The translations under genes were made by a program, and so were the position numbers. Of a DNA stretch of 64,000 bases, positions 23,440 to 35,522 are shown piece by piece; the first letter of the stretch is position 1; every line of letters starts with the position of its first letter. Under the pieces are notes generated by a model. It was given only the letters and a program-made list of their open reading frames with translations, had not been told where the DNA came from and did not search any database. The DNA lies in assembly GCA_038277395.1 (NCBI GenBank), contig CM076195.1, forward strand, positions 25,258,327 through 25,322,326, read 5' to 3'. The stretch is from Dryocosmus kuriphilus (Eukaryota > Arthropoda > Insecta > Hymenoptera > Cynipidae).

Positions 23440-25975
23440 ATACCAATGCTGTGAGGGGTTGTGCACTGAGTAATTCTCCTGACTACTACCTCAAATCGAA
23501 CATGGGAATCCTTCTGTGATTTAGTAGTAGTCTCTAGCGGTATCTGAACATTTTTTGAGTAATCGCGAGTAGTCGAGTAGTAGTATTAGGAGTATTCGGG
23601 AAACCCGAGAGGAAACCGAGCTGGTGGCCCCAGCCGTCCCAGCAGTTTTGGAAGGTTCGGATATGGGCACCGAGACGTGCGCAAGAGACCTTAAGGGTAA
23701 GTGATATTATTTTATCAATTGTTTAACTATATATTTTTTATTATTATTATTTAAATCTGATATCATTTTTTATCATTTTCACTTTGAGGTTATAATATAA
23801 GTCAATTCTAACATAAAAGTGACAGATCTGATATTTATGATAAAGAAATACCAATACATAAAATGGAAATTTTGAAATGGAAAGTCTGAAAGTGGAGAAG
23901 GTAATAGTTGTAAAATTGTATAATATAAGAAATTGCAAACGAATAATTTGAGATTGAGCGTACAAAAATTATTGTACCATTTGAGATTTAAAAGTTTCGA
24001 AAAAAATGTTTTGAAAATCATAATTTTGAAATATTGTGAGCTTTAAAAGTAAAGAAGTAAAAAAATGTACTATTTTAATATTAAAAATCAAGCAATTTTT
24101 AAAATTTTTTAAAATTCAATTTAAAAACTTTCAATTTTTACGGTTTAATTGCAAAATAAATTAAGAAATTGAATTCTGACTTGTTTAATTTTAAAAGGTA
24201 TCAATTAAAACTCACCTAGTTTATAAAGTTTTGATCATAAATTATATGGCGTTGAAGGAACTACTTTCTGACGATGTCAATTGTTGCAATTAAAAAAATT
24301 TCTATTTGAGATTTTGTAATTGTTCATTATTCATCGTTATTAAATTAATATAATGAATCATGGAAGCAGATTCGAAGCCCAAATGTCTATTTTTTTATTA
24401 TTCTACATCAAGTTTTAACTTTAATCAAGAATGCTTTCGGTAGTTTCATTCATTCCTTTTTTTTATTTTAAAATCTTTAATTAATGTTAAAAAGAAGCTG
24501 ATAGGAAGACAAAATAAGTGAAAAAGTGAATACAATTTACAACACTTTTAACTGTCTAAAGGTTTGTTTTTTAAATTCAAATTCTTTAATCGTATATGAG
24601 GACTTCAAAATTAAAATAGTAAATAATTAAATATTGAATTAATTGTTCAACTCAGAACGTAAATATTTTCAAAATCTTCATTATTCACCATTTTAATTTT
24701 GATGTGTTTATACGATTAAAGAATACAAATTTTTTAAACATACATTTAGAACATTAAAACACGGTTCCGTTGAAATTACTTCAACAAGAATTTTCTCTTG
24801 ATTTTGTGTCTGGAATGTCTTACAACTATTTTTCGATAAAAAAACCAAATCTTCGCCGGAGCTGTTTTTTAAATAAAATCCATTTTTTTTAAACTGAAAT
24901 ACCCAGTTTTCTCGAAAACGAAGCGAGATATGAAAAAAAGTTACGAAAGCAAAATCATTCCTTGGAAAAATTGCTACAAAAACTCTCCATCATAATTTTC
25001 AATATTACTTCGTTTTCTTGAAAGACTTAATTTCTTTATTTTATTATAAATTTCTTTTTTTTTCTTTCTTGATCTCGATATAATTATTTTAAATAGAAAA
25101 GCTAGGAATAAACTCATCCCCACATGTTTTTTAACACTAAAAACTTTTTACCATTAGCTGGTAACATTTTAAAAATAAAAAAATCTTCAGATAATTTGAA
25201 TAACAAAATTTTCTCTATTCTGATTTTGTCAATGGTATAAAAGAGTAAAAAACGAATGTTTACCTCTTAAAATAAAAGAATCAAGATTTTCAATTAAACG
25301 AAGTGAGAATAAACATTATTAAGGAGGAATTTTTGTAGAAATTTTTCCAAAGAACAGTTTTGCTCTCCTAACATTTTTCATATCTCGCTTCGCTTTCGAG
25401 AAAAACTGGGTATTTTGATTTTTAGAAATTAAAAATAGATTTCCTTCACTTTATTGTTAAAAAATAGTGTAAGACATCCAAGATACAAAATCAAGAGAAA
25501 CATTCATGGTTTTCATACCTTTGGGTTGAAGTCATTTCAATGTAACCGTGTAAAAATGTTTATACACTTTCATTACCTGTTCTTTTCAACTAAAAATAAA
25601 TCTGAATTTTTCTTCCTATTATTATGAATATATTATCTGCATTTTTTCTACTTAATATTATGAATGTAATATTATACTCCTCTTCTTTAAAAAATTAAGT
25701 GAAATATTATAAAAATAATTATTATTTTCGCAATTATTCTGTATTCCATTACTCTCTTTCTCACTCCCACTTATTTATATTGCAGTCGAAAAAAGACAAA
25801 CGACAGGCTCCTGTGGCCATTGTCGGTTCTTCGGTCATGGTGGGATTTCCCAAAGTCGAAAGTATTAGTACCTTCAGCAGCCTGTGTAGTAGCCCGTTAG
25901 TCTGGTTATGTAGTTCGGCAGTAGTCAGCTATCTGATTCCCTGAATACTCAGTGCACAACCCCTCGCAATACTGT
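23440..25975. mobile_element. DNA element with ~25-bp terminal inverted repeats, ~2.5 kb
   Basis: GAGGGGTTGTGCACTGAGTA at 23453-23472 is matched by its reverse complement TACTCAGTGCACAACCCCTC at 25946-25965. Weaker similarity extends inward (CTGACTACT... / ...AGTCAGC). Between them no transposase is visible. A GC-richer segment at 23600-23700 ending in AAGG|GTAAGTGAT looks like an exon with a splice donor. A frame at 25780-25940, after a TTATATTGCAG acceptor-like site, could be its partner, but I do not recognise the product. Superfamily and target duplication are unresolved. Confidence 0.6.
24757..25553. repeat. Internal foldback, ~350-bp arms
   Basis: Left arm words ACGGTTCCGTTGAAAT..ACTTCAAC, TCTCTTGATTTTGT and ACCCAGTTTTCTCGAAAACG recur inverted at 25400-25550. 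The centre lies near 25140. Arms diverge by small indels. Probably a separate palindromic element nested in the 23.4-26.0 kb unit. Confidence 0.7.
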
Positions 25976-27004
25976 AACTGCAAAATTCAATCATGTTTAC
26001 GAGATGAATTGACTAACATATTTTTAGATAGATTTTCACTTTTTTTTTTAACATTTGTAAGAATAAAACTTGTTTAATAGGGATCTGAAATAAGTAAAAA
26101 AAATAATTTTGAAACAGGTTAATATCTCTTGTTCCCGTTTTTGATTTGAAAATTCAGAAAAAGTTTCCTATTCGTTCCAAAATTATGGCGAATTTTTTGC
26201 GTGTACAGTTTTTGCTACTGAAAAATAATTTAATAAATAGAAATTTAAAAAAAGTTTTTGATCTATTAAATTCTTTTTGAAATTGTGCAAAAACATGTTT
26301 TTTTTTTTATTCAGTTATATGCACACATTTTGGAAAAAGTTCAGCTTGAACCAAAGAAACATGCTGTTAGGAAATGAAACTTTTTGGTCAGGGAAAATAC
26401 AGGTAATTTTGAAAATCGTTTTCCCTCGCCACACTGAGTAAACAAACTCTGTGTGTATTACCTGTTATTTTTACACAATCGCATATTAATCATTTTTAAC
26501 TATATTAAAAAATGTTCTTTAGAATTAAACAAATATCAAAAAGCTCTTTAAATTTGCATTGATTAATAATGTTATGTAAAAGAATTTTTTGATAAAGTTC
26601 AAATTTTGACTCAAATTTTTTAAAAAGTTGTCCTGGAAATTTTTCAAAAGGAAACCTGGAAAATCTGGAATTTTGAATTCGAAAAAAAATCTGTTAAGTA
26701 GGAGAAAGGTAGACTTGTGGGATGGAAAAAAAAAAGACTGTTTATTGTAGAGAAAGGCAAAAAGGTTTGTTCGCAACAAATAGTACTAGTTTCAGCGTTA
26801 TTAAGTTATTCAAATATCAGTCGAAAACTTGAATCATTGCGAAAATCGAGAAAAATACGTTAATTCCGAATAGAAAAATGAACGTCGTCCAAAATATTCT
26901 AATGTCCCTACTAGAAAGTTAGATCCCCTTTGATCACCGCTGCTGCTGGCCGTCAAATTTATTAAATTACAAAATTGTACACTACAAACGTTAGCTTCGT
27001 CAAC
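25976..27004. other. Non-coding stretch, no gene seen
   Basis: Low-complexity AT-rich DNA with CCTGGAAA words near 26630-26670 shared with 21135-21235. No supportable gene. Confidence 0.5.
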
Positions 27005-27190
27005 AATAGTGATGCCGTTCAATACGATACTGTCTCGGTATCTTATCGGAAATCTCGGTTTTTTCTCGTATCGGAATCGGGTTTTCGAGACTCCAGTATC
27101 GGTTTGGTATCGTATCGGTTCGGTATTGGAAAGCCGAGATATTGCTCGGTATCGTATTGGAATTTTGAGACTGAATGCCAGATGTGGGTT
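27005..27190 (+). repeat. ATCGGTATCG-rich dispersed repeat, copy 1
   Basis: Begins TAGTGATGCCG and consists largely of variants of TCGGTATCGTATCGG, ending GAGACTGAATGCCAGATGTG. A second, inverted copy lies at 44018-44207. The CAGTGATGCC-like start and CAGATGTGCC-like end would suit hAT-type termini, but no target duplication was demonstrated. Confidence 0.65.
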
Positions 27191-27892
27191 CATGCGAAAC
27201 AGCAGTAAGAGGGGAAAGACGACGAATGGAGTAGGTACATGAGTCCAAGGACCTTTCCAGTAAGATGGCTATAATAAAAAAATTACGATTTTCAGGTTTC
27301 AGGAAAAACTTAGGCATTTTAAAAAATTCTGGAATTTTTTATTTTGGTATTTTTTCTGCCGTGAGAAGTTATTTTTCGGGATTTTTCAGTCGTCACATTT
27401 AATTCATTCATGATGTCAAAAAAAAATTGTGTTCATACTTTTATTATATAACAAATTTTTCCTCAGCATTTGAATAATTTAAAAAATATTTACAACCATT
27501 TGCTATTTCTTTAAGAAATAATATGGAGCTTTCATTTTATTAAAATATTATTATAAAAAAAAACTAGGTTCTGTTTCAGAGTGAAATACATCAATTTAAT
27601 GAAAAAATTTAAATTTCAAAAATTTATTATCATGCCATTTTTAAAGATATGACCGTTTCAATTTTTTTTAAACTATATTTTGAAATTTATTTTCAAGGCT
27701 TCAGAAAAATGAGATTTCCTCCTATATATAAACGCAAAAAAAAATCGGACAAAATTCATGAAAATTAGGCATATTATGTACATTGGGAAAAAGAATTAAA
27801 ATTCACTATTGTTCTAAAACTCTGCAATTAAAAAATTTTTTAATCCTGTTTCGAATCTGATCAACTTCAGTTTACCCTGCTTAAAATGACAA
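27191..27892. other. Non-coding stretch, no gene seen
   Basis: AT-rich DNA without recognisable features. Confidence 0.5.
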
Positions 27893-28195
27893 TAGAATAT
27901 CCTATATAACCGGATAGGATTCGGAGTGTTATCGGATTCAGTTCGGAAACATACGGTATTTTTGTTCGTTTTCTTATCCGGTTCTATCCGGCAATTGGTC
28001 GATGCATGAAATTTTTTCTATCTGGTTTCTTATCTGGCTGTAAACGGAATATTTTCGGTACTCGTAATATCCTATCTGGTTTTTCATCCGGTTCTACCCG
28101 ACACTTGGTTGATGTACTACATTTTTTCTATCCGATTTCTTATCTGTCTATACGGAATATTTTCGGTGCCCGTATTATCCTATCCTTGGATACTT
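27893..28195. repeat. Left part of TATCCGG-rich foldback element
   Basis: Tandem units of about 100-110 bp containing CTATCTGGTTTCTTATCTGG, TACGGAATATTTTCGG and TATCCTATC. The same units resume at 37160 immediately after the 8,964-bp transposon, and inverted relatives (CCGGATAGAACCAGATAG) follow at 37630-38215. The whole is a foldback-type element whose left arm was split by the transposon. Confidence 0.8.
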
Positions 28196-28379
28196 CCCAG
28201 ATAACAATTCTCGCGCACGATGCGCGCAGGGCGAAGGCACGCGTGCGCAATTACCTGCACGACGTGCGTGCTAATCAGCACACATAGTAGTGTCGTCCAT
28301 GGAGGCGCATATGCTAAGCATGTACGTGCGTCGTGCATGCATAGAGCACGCATTTAGTGCGCATGCAGTAGGGATCTGA

Positions 28380-29540
28380 AAATATTGTTTATATATATAT
28401 ATTAAATACAGTAAAATAAGCCAAAAGATTCGATTACAATTTTTTATTATAAAATTGAAAATTTACAAAACATATTTTTGTGCAAAATATTTTTTGCAAA
28501 GAGCAGAATAATACTGAACATGCAGTAGTGGTACAAAAAACGCAAAGTTTGGAAAATCCAAAAAGATATATCTTTGAAATTATTGTTTATTTTTTCAAAA
28601 AACAAAATCCGTCAACAATGTAATCCGATTATACGAAATCTTCCATTCCATCGTCAAGATCAAAGCTTAAATTCTAAATACGCTGTTTACGTACCTTATG
28701 GAAAACGCTATTAAGACAATATAATTAATATATACATACTTTTCTTGTGATAGATAAGGACTTTATAGTGTACCAGAACTGTGAAGAAATATTTTAATAA
28801 TTATATAATTTCTTTTCATGTTTCTTCGGTTCTTTATTTATCTTTAAATAAAAATAAGTTATTAAAAAAGGGCTGAATAATCATGAGAACAATTTATATG
28901 GTACCGATGAATTCGTCAAAATATATCTACAGATGTAGGTGCAACAAAATCCTTAATTTAGAAGACAAAGTCTTAAATTTCTTTTCGTTAAAATTACACA
29001 AAATCTTTGAATTTACTTTAGAAAGTTAAGCTAATATTACCTTAAAAAATTGTTTACAAGTACAAACGCACATAAAATATTCAAAATTTAACCTTTGACC
29101 TCAATGAGGGAGTGAAAGTTTTCATCTGATTGGAATTCATTGTTTACGGATTTTATTTTCATGTTCTTTTTTTCGCATTTTCTAATCTTTGTCACTTTTG
29201 AACCACTTACAAGAATATAAATCTCATGAAAGGATAGTATGTAGAGTATTAACGCAGAACAGAATACATAACGAAACGTAGAACAATTATATTCTAAAAC
29301 GATCACTTTCTTTAACACGATAATTTTCCAAAATTTATTTCTCGGAAATTTTGCATATCATATTGAAATAAAAAAATACGTATAAAATATTTTTCAACAA
29401 AGAATGAAAAAAATATATTTCACGCCAAAAAAATTTAGGGGGTAAATCTCCCGTAGAATGATCCGTAAATAAAATATTTAAATGCAAACGAATCACATAT
29501 ACGGTTTTTTTTTTTTTTATAAGAAGGCACGTCCATATGT
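28380..29540. other. Non-coding left interior of the transposon
   Basis: No supported gene between the left subterminal repeats and the stop codon of the DUF4806-type gene. A 76-codon frame at 29088-29318 has no recognisable motif. Confidence 0.5.
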
Positions 29541-29544
29541 ATAC

Positions 29545-31536
29545 CTAAGCATCCTCCTCTTCCGCCACATCGTCTACATCCTCCTCTTCCGACACATCGT
29601 CTACATCCTCTTCTTCCGACTCATGGTCTACCAAAATATAGTCTTCATAATGTTGATCTTTAGGCTTTTCGTCGACTGAATGTGCATTGTCTTTCAATGA
29701 ATTCCGGTGTCTTTGCTTCGTTATCCTTACCACTTCCCGCATTTCTGCCTTGAATTCGGCAATTGTTGCAGGACCTTGGAAGAATGGGCATTTTCTTGCA
29801 GACACTGAAAAAAGAATACAATTTTTCATTAATTGTGACGAGAGTAGAAGAATTATTACAATAAATTTATAAATTTTTTCAGACAGTTAAATTACCAAGA
29901 AAAAGTTAAATAAATTTGGATAAAACTTACAAAAAATCATGTTTGACACTTTTGTGTCGCCAAATTGTAATGTCTCGTGATCCCCTTTCCACGTAAAACA
30001 GCAGACTAGCTCATCGCTCATCAGCTGCTTTAGAGCAGAGCTTAAAAATCCTCTAAGCTTTATCCCACCCATGGTGAGAAGATGTCGATGCTGAAAAGAT
30101 AAGTATAATAAATTTGCAGTCTATTACGTTTACGCTAAATTGTTTATTTTTGATCTCTTGTGGCGGGAAGAGTACACACGAATTTTAAAGAAAATAAAGT
30201 GTAATTATTTCGAAATTATCGATGTTTCTCACACATAATTTTCAACCTTACTGATTCAAATGAAAGAAATCTAAATAGATGAGCTTTGGAAAACTCTTAC
30301 GGTAACTTTTACGCAGTATAAGAACAAAATTGATAGCCCTCTAGCTTCAAAATTTCAGATACTTTTTGAAGTTTGAATGCAACCTCCCCTTAATGAAGTG
30401 ATTATTGATTAAAAAAAAAGAAATACCAATTTTTGACGTTTTTGCTCGCTTTCTTCGGAATCATCATTTAATTGTAGAAAGCCTTCAACAGTAGTTAAGA
30501 GTAATCCTTTAATCGACCCATATAGCGTTTCAGTGCATCGTGCTTCATCATTTTGTTTATCTTCTAGCTTTTTCATTATTTTGTCACAGGTTTTCATCAG
30601 AAGTTTATTTTGTGACATGATCTGAAGATTTTGCTGCTTGATAATCCTGGAGTCATAAATGATTACATTTTTCGTAAACTAGAATTACCTACATAATCAA
30701 GCTAATATTGTTCATAAATAACTTACTTCATCTCTTTTACACATAGTTTGAAAATCAGTAATCGAGTAATCGTTGAAAGAGCCTTCCTCTTGCTGCCTCA
30801 TGTCACTCCTCTCGGTTTGTGAGTCTTCAAACTTAGACGAAAGTAATATTTTCAATCTAGAAAAAAAAAGAAATTTTTAGTAACGAATTATTATTGGACT
30901 AAATGTTATTTCGAATTAGCTAATAAAGTGATATTAAGATTAGTCGCATGTGAAGGCTTATTGTTAATAACTGTAAGACGGGGTCAACTGGAAAATCTTT
31001 TTTTGCATGTGATGCTTTATGATAAATTAAAAATACAATTTCGTTCAATAAATTTTAGAATAGAACTTTTCATTAAATATTCAAGGTTTAACTCAAGAGA
31101 ATTTATCGAATTTATGTCCATGCTACAGAAGGTGTATAAAGATGAATTTACCTGCTATCCTGGTTGTCATGGTCGACGGATTCTTCTACCAGTGTCGGGT
31201 TGCAATTACTTGTTAAAAGGTTTTCTTCCAAATTTAGAGGGAAGCTGGTTTTAGGTACTGCTATTGCTCTAGATCAAATATATAATACGTACAATATTAG
31301 ATAAAGTGAATAAAAATTTCAGATCGATCTTCTGAACTATTTATTACTATATTTCTTTGAAATTCACTTAAGATATACATCCATCGAAACTTACTTTGCA
31401 CTTTCGATGGCTGCTTTTAAGGCTGAGTTAGTTATATAGGATGAATAAGCTTGTGATTTGTTATCCTTCTTTTGTAGTAGGATCTTTTCTTTAAAATGTT
31501 AAGGAACCTTTTTTGTGGCTATTGCTTTCGTTCTAA

Positions 31537-31600
<64 letters not shown>

Positions 31601-32132
31601 TTAATTCAATTTAATTCAATTTAAATTCAATATTAAATGTAATGAATGTGTATTTTACACGAATTTGCTAAACTATTTATTAGTCAATTATTCTTTTAAA
31701 TTCAACATTACATTTAACATAGCATGCATCAATAGTTACTTACTGTGAACCTTCGAAGCCCATTCTTACTGAGTCTGGCGTTGCTATGGAAGATGGAGAT
31801 GCCAGTGGAATTTGCAGGTACTTTGTACTTTTTCTTGACTTTTGACAGCCCTTTAATATCGATAAACTTTGTGTCTCGCCATCAATTTCCGATGTGACGT
31901 TGCTTTGTGCATTTTCTATAAATTTTTTATAAGATAAGTTTTGTAAACGTTTCACTGCTGTCGTGACACTTCCACCGTGTTTCGATCTTTTGTAGACAGG
32001 AATTTCCTCTTCAGAGGTTAGAAATTTATCCGGAATACTGATGGTTCTGCCGCTTTTGGATGCTCGGTTCTCTCTTTTAGCATCAGACTTTTCTTGTCCT
32101 TTTAAGTTAACTAAATACGCCATGACGATAGA
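29545..32132 (-). pseudogene. Multi-exon DUF4806-type protein gene of the transposon, near-intact
   Basis: Exons, all with GT-AG borders on the minus strand: 32132-31744 (ATG at 32123), 31532-31395, 31268-31152, 30857-30727, 30646-30427, 30090-29931 and 29804-29545. Reading phases agree at every junction except 30727/30646. Across exons 5-7 the sequence matches the DUF4806 pattern: LHRHLLTMGGIKLRGFLSSA, LMSDELVCCFTWKGD, then a basic helix EMREVVRITKQRHRNSLKD. It ends in an acidic tail with repeated SEEEDVDDV. Function unknown; the domain is common in proteins linked to arthropod mobile elements, by recall. Lesions are TAA at 31499-31501 in exon 2 and either a 1-nt frame slip or an alternative donor between exons 4 and 5. 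An (AT)n run lies in intron 1. Confidence 0.72.
31543..31594. repeat. (AT)n microsatellite
   Basis: About 52 bp of alternating AT in the first intron of the DUF4806-type gene. Confidence 0.95.
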
Positions 32133-32430
32133 CTGCAATGAAATGAACACTGAGATAATATTTGCAATATTATTGAATACTTTATTTTAAATTTGGCTGT
32201 GATAGCAGTATTTGATTGGGGCACTTCCCGAAAAAATTTCTTGAATGGAAATTTAAATTGTGAACCTTCTGAAGATCACTCTTATATCCATTCGTTTACC
32301 ATACAACCCTTTTTTTCTATATAATTGTGAATAAAACTAGATGAAAAATTAATTTTATTTTTATTTTCAGATAGAGATTTACTTGCATTCTCTTTATATA
32401 CAATATGTGATTCCTTTGCGTAACAATTGT
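32133..32430. other. Spacer between the two transposon genes
   Basis: A ~300-bp AT-rich gap between the transposase stop and the first recognised coding exon of the downstream gene. Since that exon starts at a splice acceptor (TTTCATTGCAG, RNA sense), the downstream gene must have an upstream exon here or further up, or share the transposase transcript. Confidence 0.4.
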
Positions 32431-34616
32431 TTAATTTTGCTGGAATTTGACAGTCGAAAGGAATGTACAGCAAATCCACTCATTTGGTAGAACATTCTCT
32501 TCCTCACCTTCTACGTCGCTCCAATGTGGAATTCTGTACATCTTCTTCGTAATGTCAGTCAGATTAACTACATCTACTGTATTGCTTAAATTAGAGCAGT
32601 GATACACTCCGACTAATTCTGATGGTAATCCAACGTCATAAACTGAGGTTTTCCTTCTGAAAATTTTGACAATGAGAAAAATAGAATCTGTAACTTTCAC
32701 AATATTTTCTATGAGACAAATTCTTGAGTCTTTGAGCATGCAGCAGCTATCATACGAATTTCTTGAAAAAGTGAATTTTCCAACTTCGACTTTATGATAT
32801 TGACGGCAAAGGTGGGCTGGAAAATTTTCGGAGAGAGGTCCTTCAGCATGGCTCACTGATGGTCGAACAGAGATAGTGTCATCCAAGGGTTGGAAAGTTA
32901 CATCGTTTAATTCACACAATCTTTTGAAGACTTGTTGAAGAGTAAGGTCAGGCTTTCTGATAAACTTACGAATCGTCGGCATGTTATTCTCAAACTCAAA
33001 TGCACTAAATGTATCTAAAGCACCGAGTTCTTGCACATCTGCTACTAAGTTCAACAAAGAATGTACATTGTAGGACATAAATTGTTGCCCGTATAATTGT
33101 TCACATAATGTCACGTAAGTTTCTAAAGCCTCTTGATAGAAATGATATAATTCTGGTAATGTTTCGTCTGAAACTAGAAGCCGCATGACGCAATGGAGTA
33201 TCATGAAGTGCTCATAATAATCTTCCAAAAAAATATATTTTGAAAACAGCTGGTGCCGTGTAGAGTAAGAGTTGTCTGAATTCGGTAGCTTTGAAGTGGC
33301 AATACGAAGAGATTTCACGTGGCCGCCGACGATTAAATTCTGAGGGGCAATAGTTTCTTAACAATAGCATCCTTGAATTTACTATGTTAATTTTCCTGCC
33401 ACTGAATCTTTGATGCCCGAACTTTCCTTCTACGTGAGCTGATATAACTTTCTTCACATTTCCTATCCAGACTGAGTGCATTGCTTCGAATGGAATTCGT
33501 GTAACTAATGGGACTATTGGAGCCAATGGAGATCTACCCTTATGGTGGTCATCATCTACGATATTTTCGTAATCTTGGTCCGTTCTTAATGGGTGTCTAA
33601 TACCTAAAAAAAACCATTGCTCCTGCCAAGCCCTGAACATTACAACGCTGTCCTTCTACTCTACACTTGGAGCAGGCGTTTGAAGATGTATAGCCATAAT
33701 GGTTCAGTGAAAATGCTCTTGCAGGTGCATCCGCGATGAAGCATCTTATTTCCAAAGGTATTTGACGATTCCGTATGAATATCCCACCTTGCTCTTGTAT
33801 CTCGATAATTTCTCGAACCACTTGTTCGAAAAAGTCGAATGGATTTGAGGGCTTGTGATTGCCTTTGAAAATACCAGCAATAATAACTCTCTTATCTGGT
33901 ATATTAAAAATTCTATATTGAATAGGCCAATACTGACACGGCCCTTTATCAACTTTACAACCGTCAGTACTTAAGTCAATGCTGATCATTTCTGGTAACT
34001 TATTTTCTGGAATACTTTCTATTTTCTTCAATAGAGTCCTTTTGAATCCAATGTGAAGGTATTCTCCGCCTGAGATTTCTTGAATTTGCCTACTTGCGAC
34101 AGCTGTTGGTGTATTTACCAGTGTTCGAGTATCTTTAGGTAAATAGCCTAAACTAAAGGGAAACTCTCTTAACGTTTTTAGTAATCGATTTCCTTGAGTA
34201 TGCTTTAGTCCCGCTGCAAGAAAAGTATTCTTTAAAATCCTTTTACCGATTTCCCGTGAATCTTCAAATACTTCCATCTCCATGTCGCTATTTTCTGAAG
34301 TGCTTGATTCACTTGTATTTCCTTCTACAACGTTCCTCATGGCAATATCATTGCCCTCTGTCTGCTCCTCGTCATCTTCCTCATCAGAACTTTCACCAGC
34401 ATCGCTAGAAGTTTCTTCTACGGAAGAATGCCACAGATCACCCATTGACATAGACGAACTTGGAATTTGCGGTTCTTCACTTGGTAAATTTTCATTGGAG
34501 TTGTCATCAGAGTCCTCAAAATCATCAGAGACACTCCTTTCTCCACGAACTGTTGATAAGCGCCTTTGTTTTTGCCTCAAGGAAAGGTCCGCAAACTCCT
34601 TGTATCTTTGAGACAT
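32431..34616 (-). pseudogene. tnp2-like transposase with one frameshift
   Basis: ATG at 34614-34616, preceded by an acceptor-like CTGTAAACAG (RNA sense), opens a protein of roughly 700 residues. The Ser/Asp/Glu-rich N-terminus (residues 25-115) leads into the catalytic region: EMISIDLSTDGCKVDKGPCQ, YWPIQYRIF, GIFKGNHKPSN, FIADAPARAFSLNHYGYTSS, then CSKC. A short intron with phase-compatible borders (33643-33604, or donor at 33656) joins to IRHPLRTD. PFEAMHSVWIGNVKK, FKATEFRQLLLYTAP, YNVHSLLNLVADVQELGALD and FSAFEFENNMPTIRKFIRK follow. This order matches tnp2/Transposase_21-type proteins abundant in arthropods. Candidate catalytic Asp residues lie in DLSTDG and FIADAPAR. One extra base in an A7 run (33227-33233) shifts frame after LLLYTAPAVFKI; the frame resumes at FLEDYYEHFM and ends at 32431. 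A donor-like TTTTAG|GTAAGTATT near 36597 may mark a 5' untranslated exon. Confidence 0.85.
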
Positions 34617-35332
34617 TTTTTGTAGCGTGTTCCTGTTTACAGTACATTACGGATTTATATTAGCCCCCACAAACTCGAACTTAATAAGAAATTCGTAAAA
34701 GCAGAGAAAGAAGGACTATGTATTAATAAATATTCTGAATTGCACAAGAGAAACTAATACTTCTCTATCGTAAAGGATGAGAGTGTAAAAATACTTGTTT
34801 TACTTACGACGAGAGAAATAACAAAAAACTGATTATAAATATTTTCTGTTGATATATAACGATTAAGTTTCCCTTTTGTAAATCAACATAATCAACGTGA
34901 CTCATGTCGTCTTTGGTTTTAAAGATAGTTTATTAATTGTAAGTTTAAGGTTTTAGGGCCTGATATATACCTCGAGTCATCTTAGGCATCTAAAACTCTA
35001 AACTAGGCCAGCTGATGGATAGATCAAAATATATTAAAAACAAATTCCAGGGATCACAGTCTATTTTCATGTCAAAAGTTGCTGAACTTGAATTTTGATA
35101 TTGGACGTTAAAGGAATATTTTTGGTTCGGATATTTTCTGAATCATTTTTATTTAAATACAGTCTATTTTTTATAAATTAGAGGATTGCAGGACTTTTTT
35201 CCAAAAATAGAGAACGGAATTTGCTAAAATAGAGGACTTTTGGAGGAATATTTTTGCTATAAAAGAAAAATAAGTACATAAAATGTTAATACTAAATTAA
35301 AAATTCCTATAAATAAAACAAACCTAATTCGG

Positions 35333-35338
<6 letters not shown>
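34617..35338. other. Upstream region of the transposase, no gene seen
   Basis: AT-rich DNA, probably intron between the coding exon and the putative 5' untranslated exon near 36600. Confidence 0.4.

Positions 35339-35383
<45 letters not shown>
35339..35383. repeat. (AT)n microsatellite
   Basis: About 45 bp of alternating AT/TA just outside the 35.5-36.4 kb foldback. Confidence 0.95.
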
Positions 35384-35384
<1 letters not shown>

Positions 35385-35424
35385 TAGGGTGTGTCAAAAA
35401 ACATCGATAATTTTTTTTCTCACT

Positions 35425-35450
35425 CCCCCCCCCCCCCCCCCCCCCCCCCC
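35425..35450. repeat. Poly(C) tract
   Basis: Twenty-six consecutive C residues, very unusual in AT-rich DNA. It gives spurious poly-Pro and poly-Gly frames. Confidence 0.97.
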
Positions 35451-35522
35451 AAATATTGTAGAAAATGTCCAAATAAAAATTCTCTCACAGGCAGAGCCCG
35501 TAATTTCAATTTTAAGAGGTCC

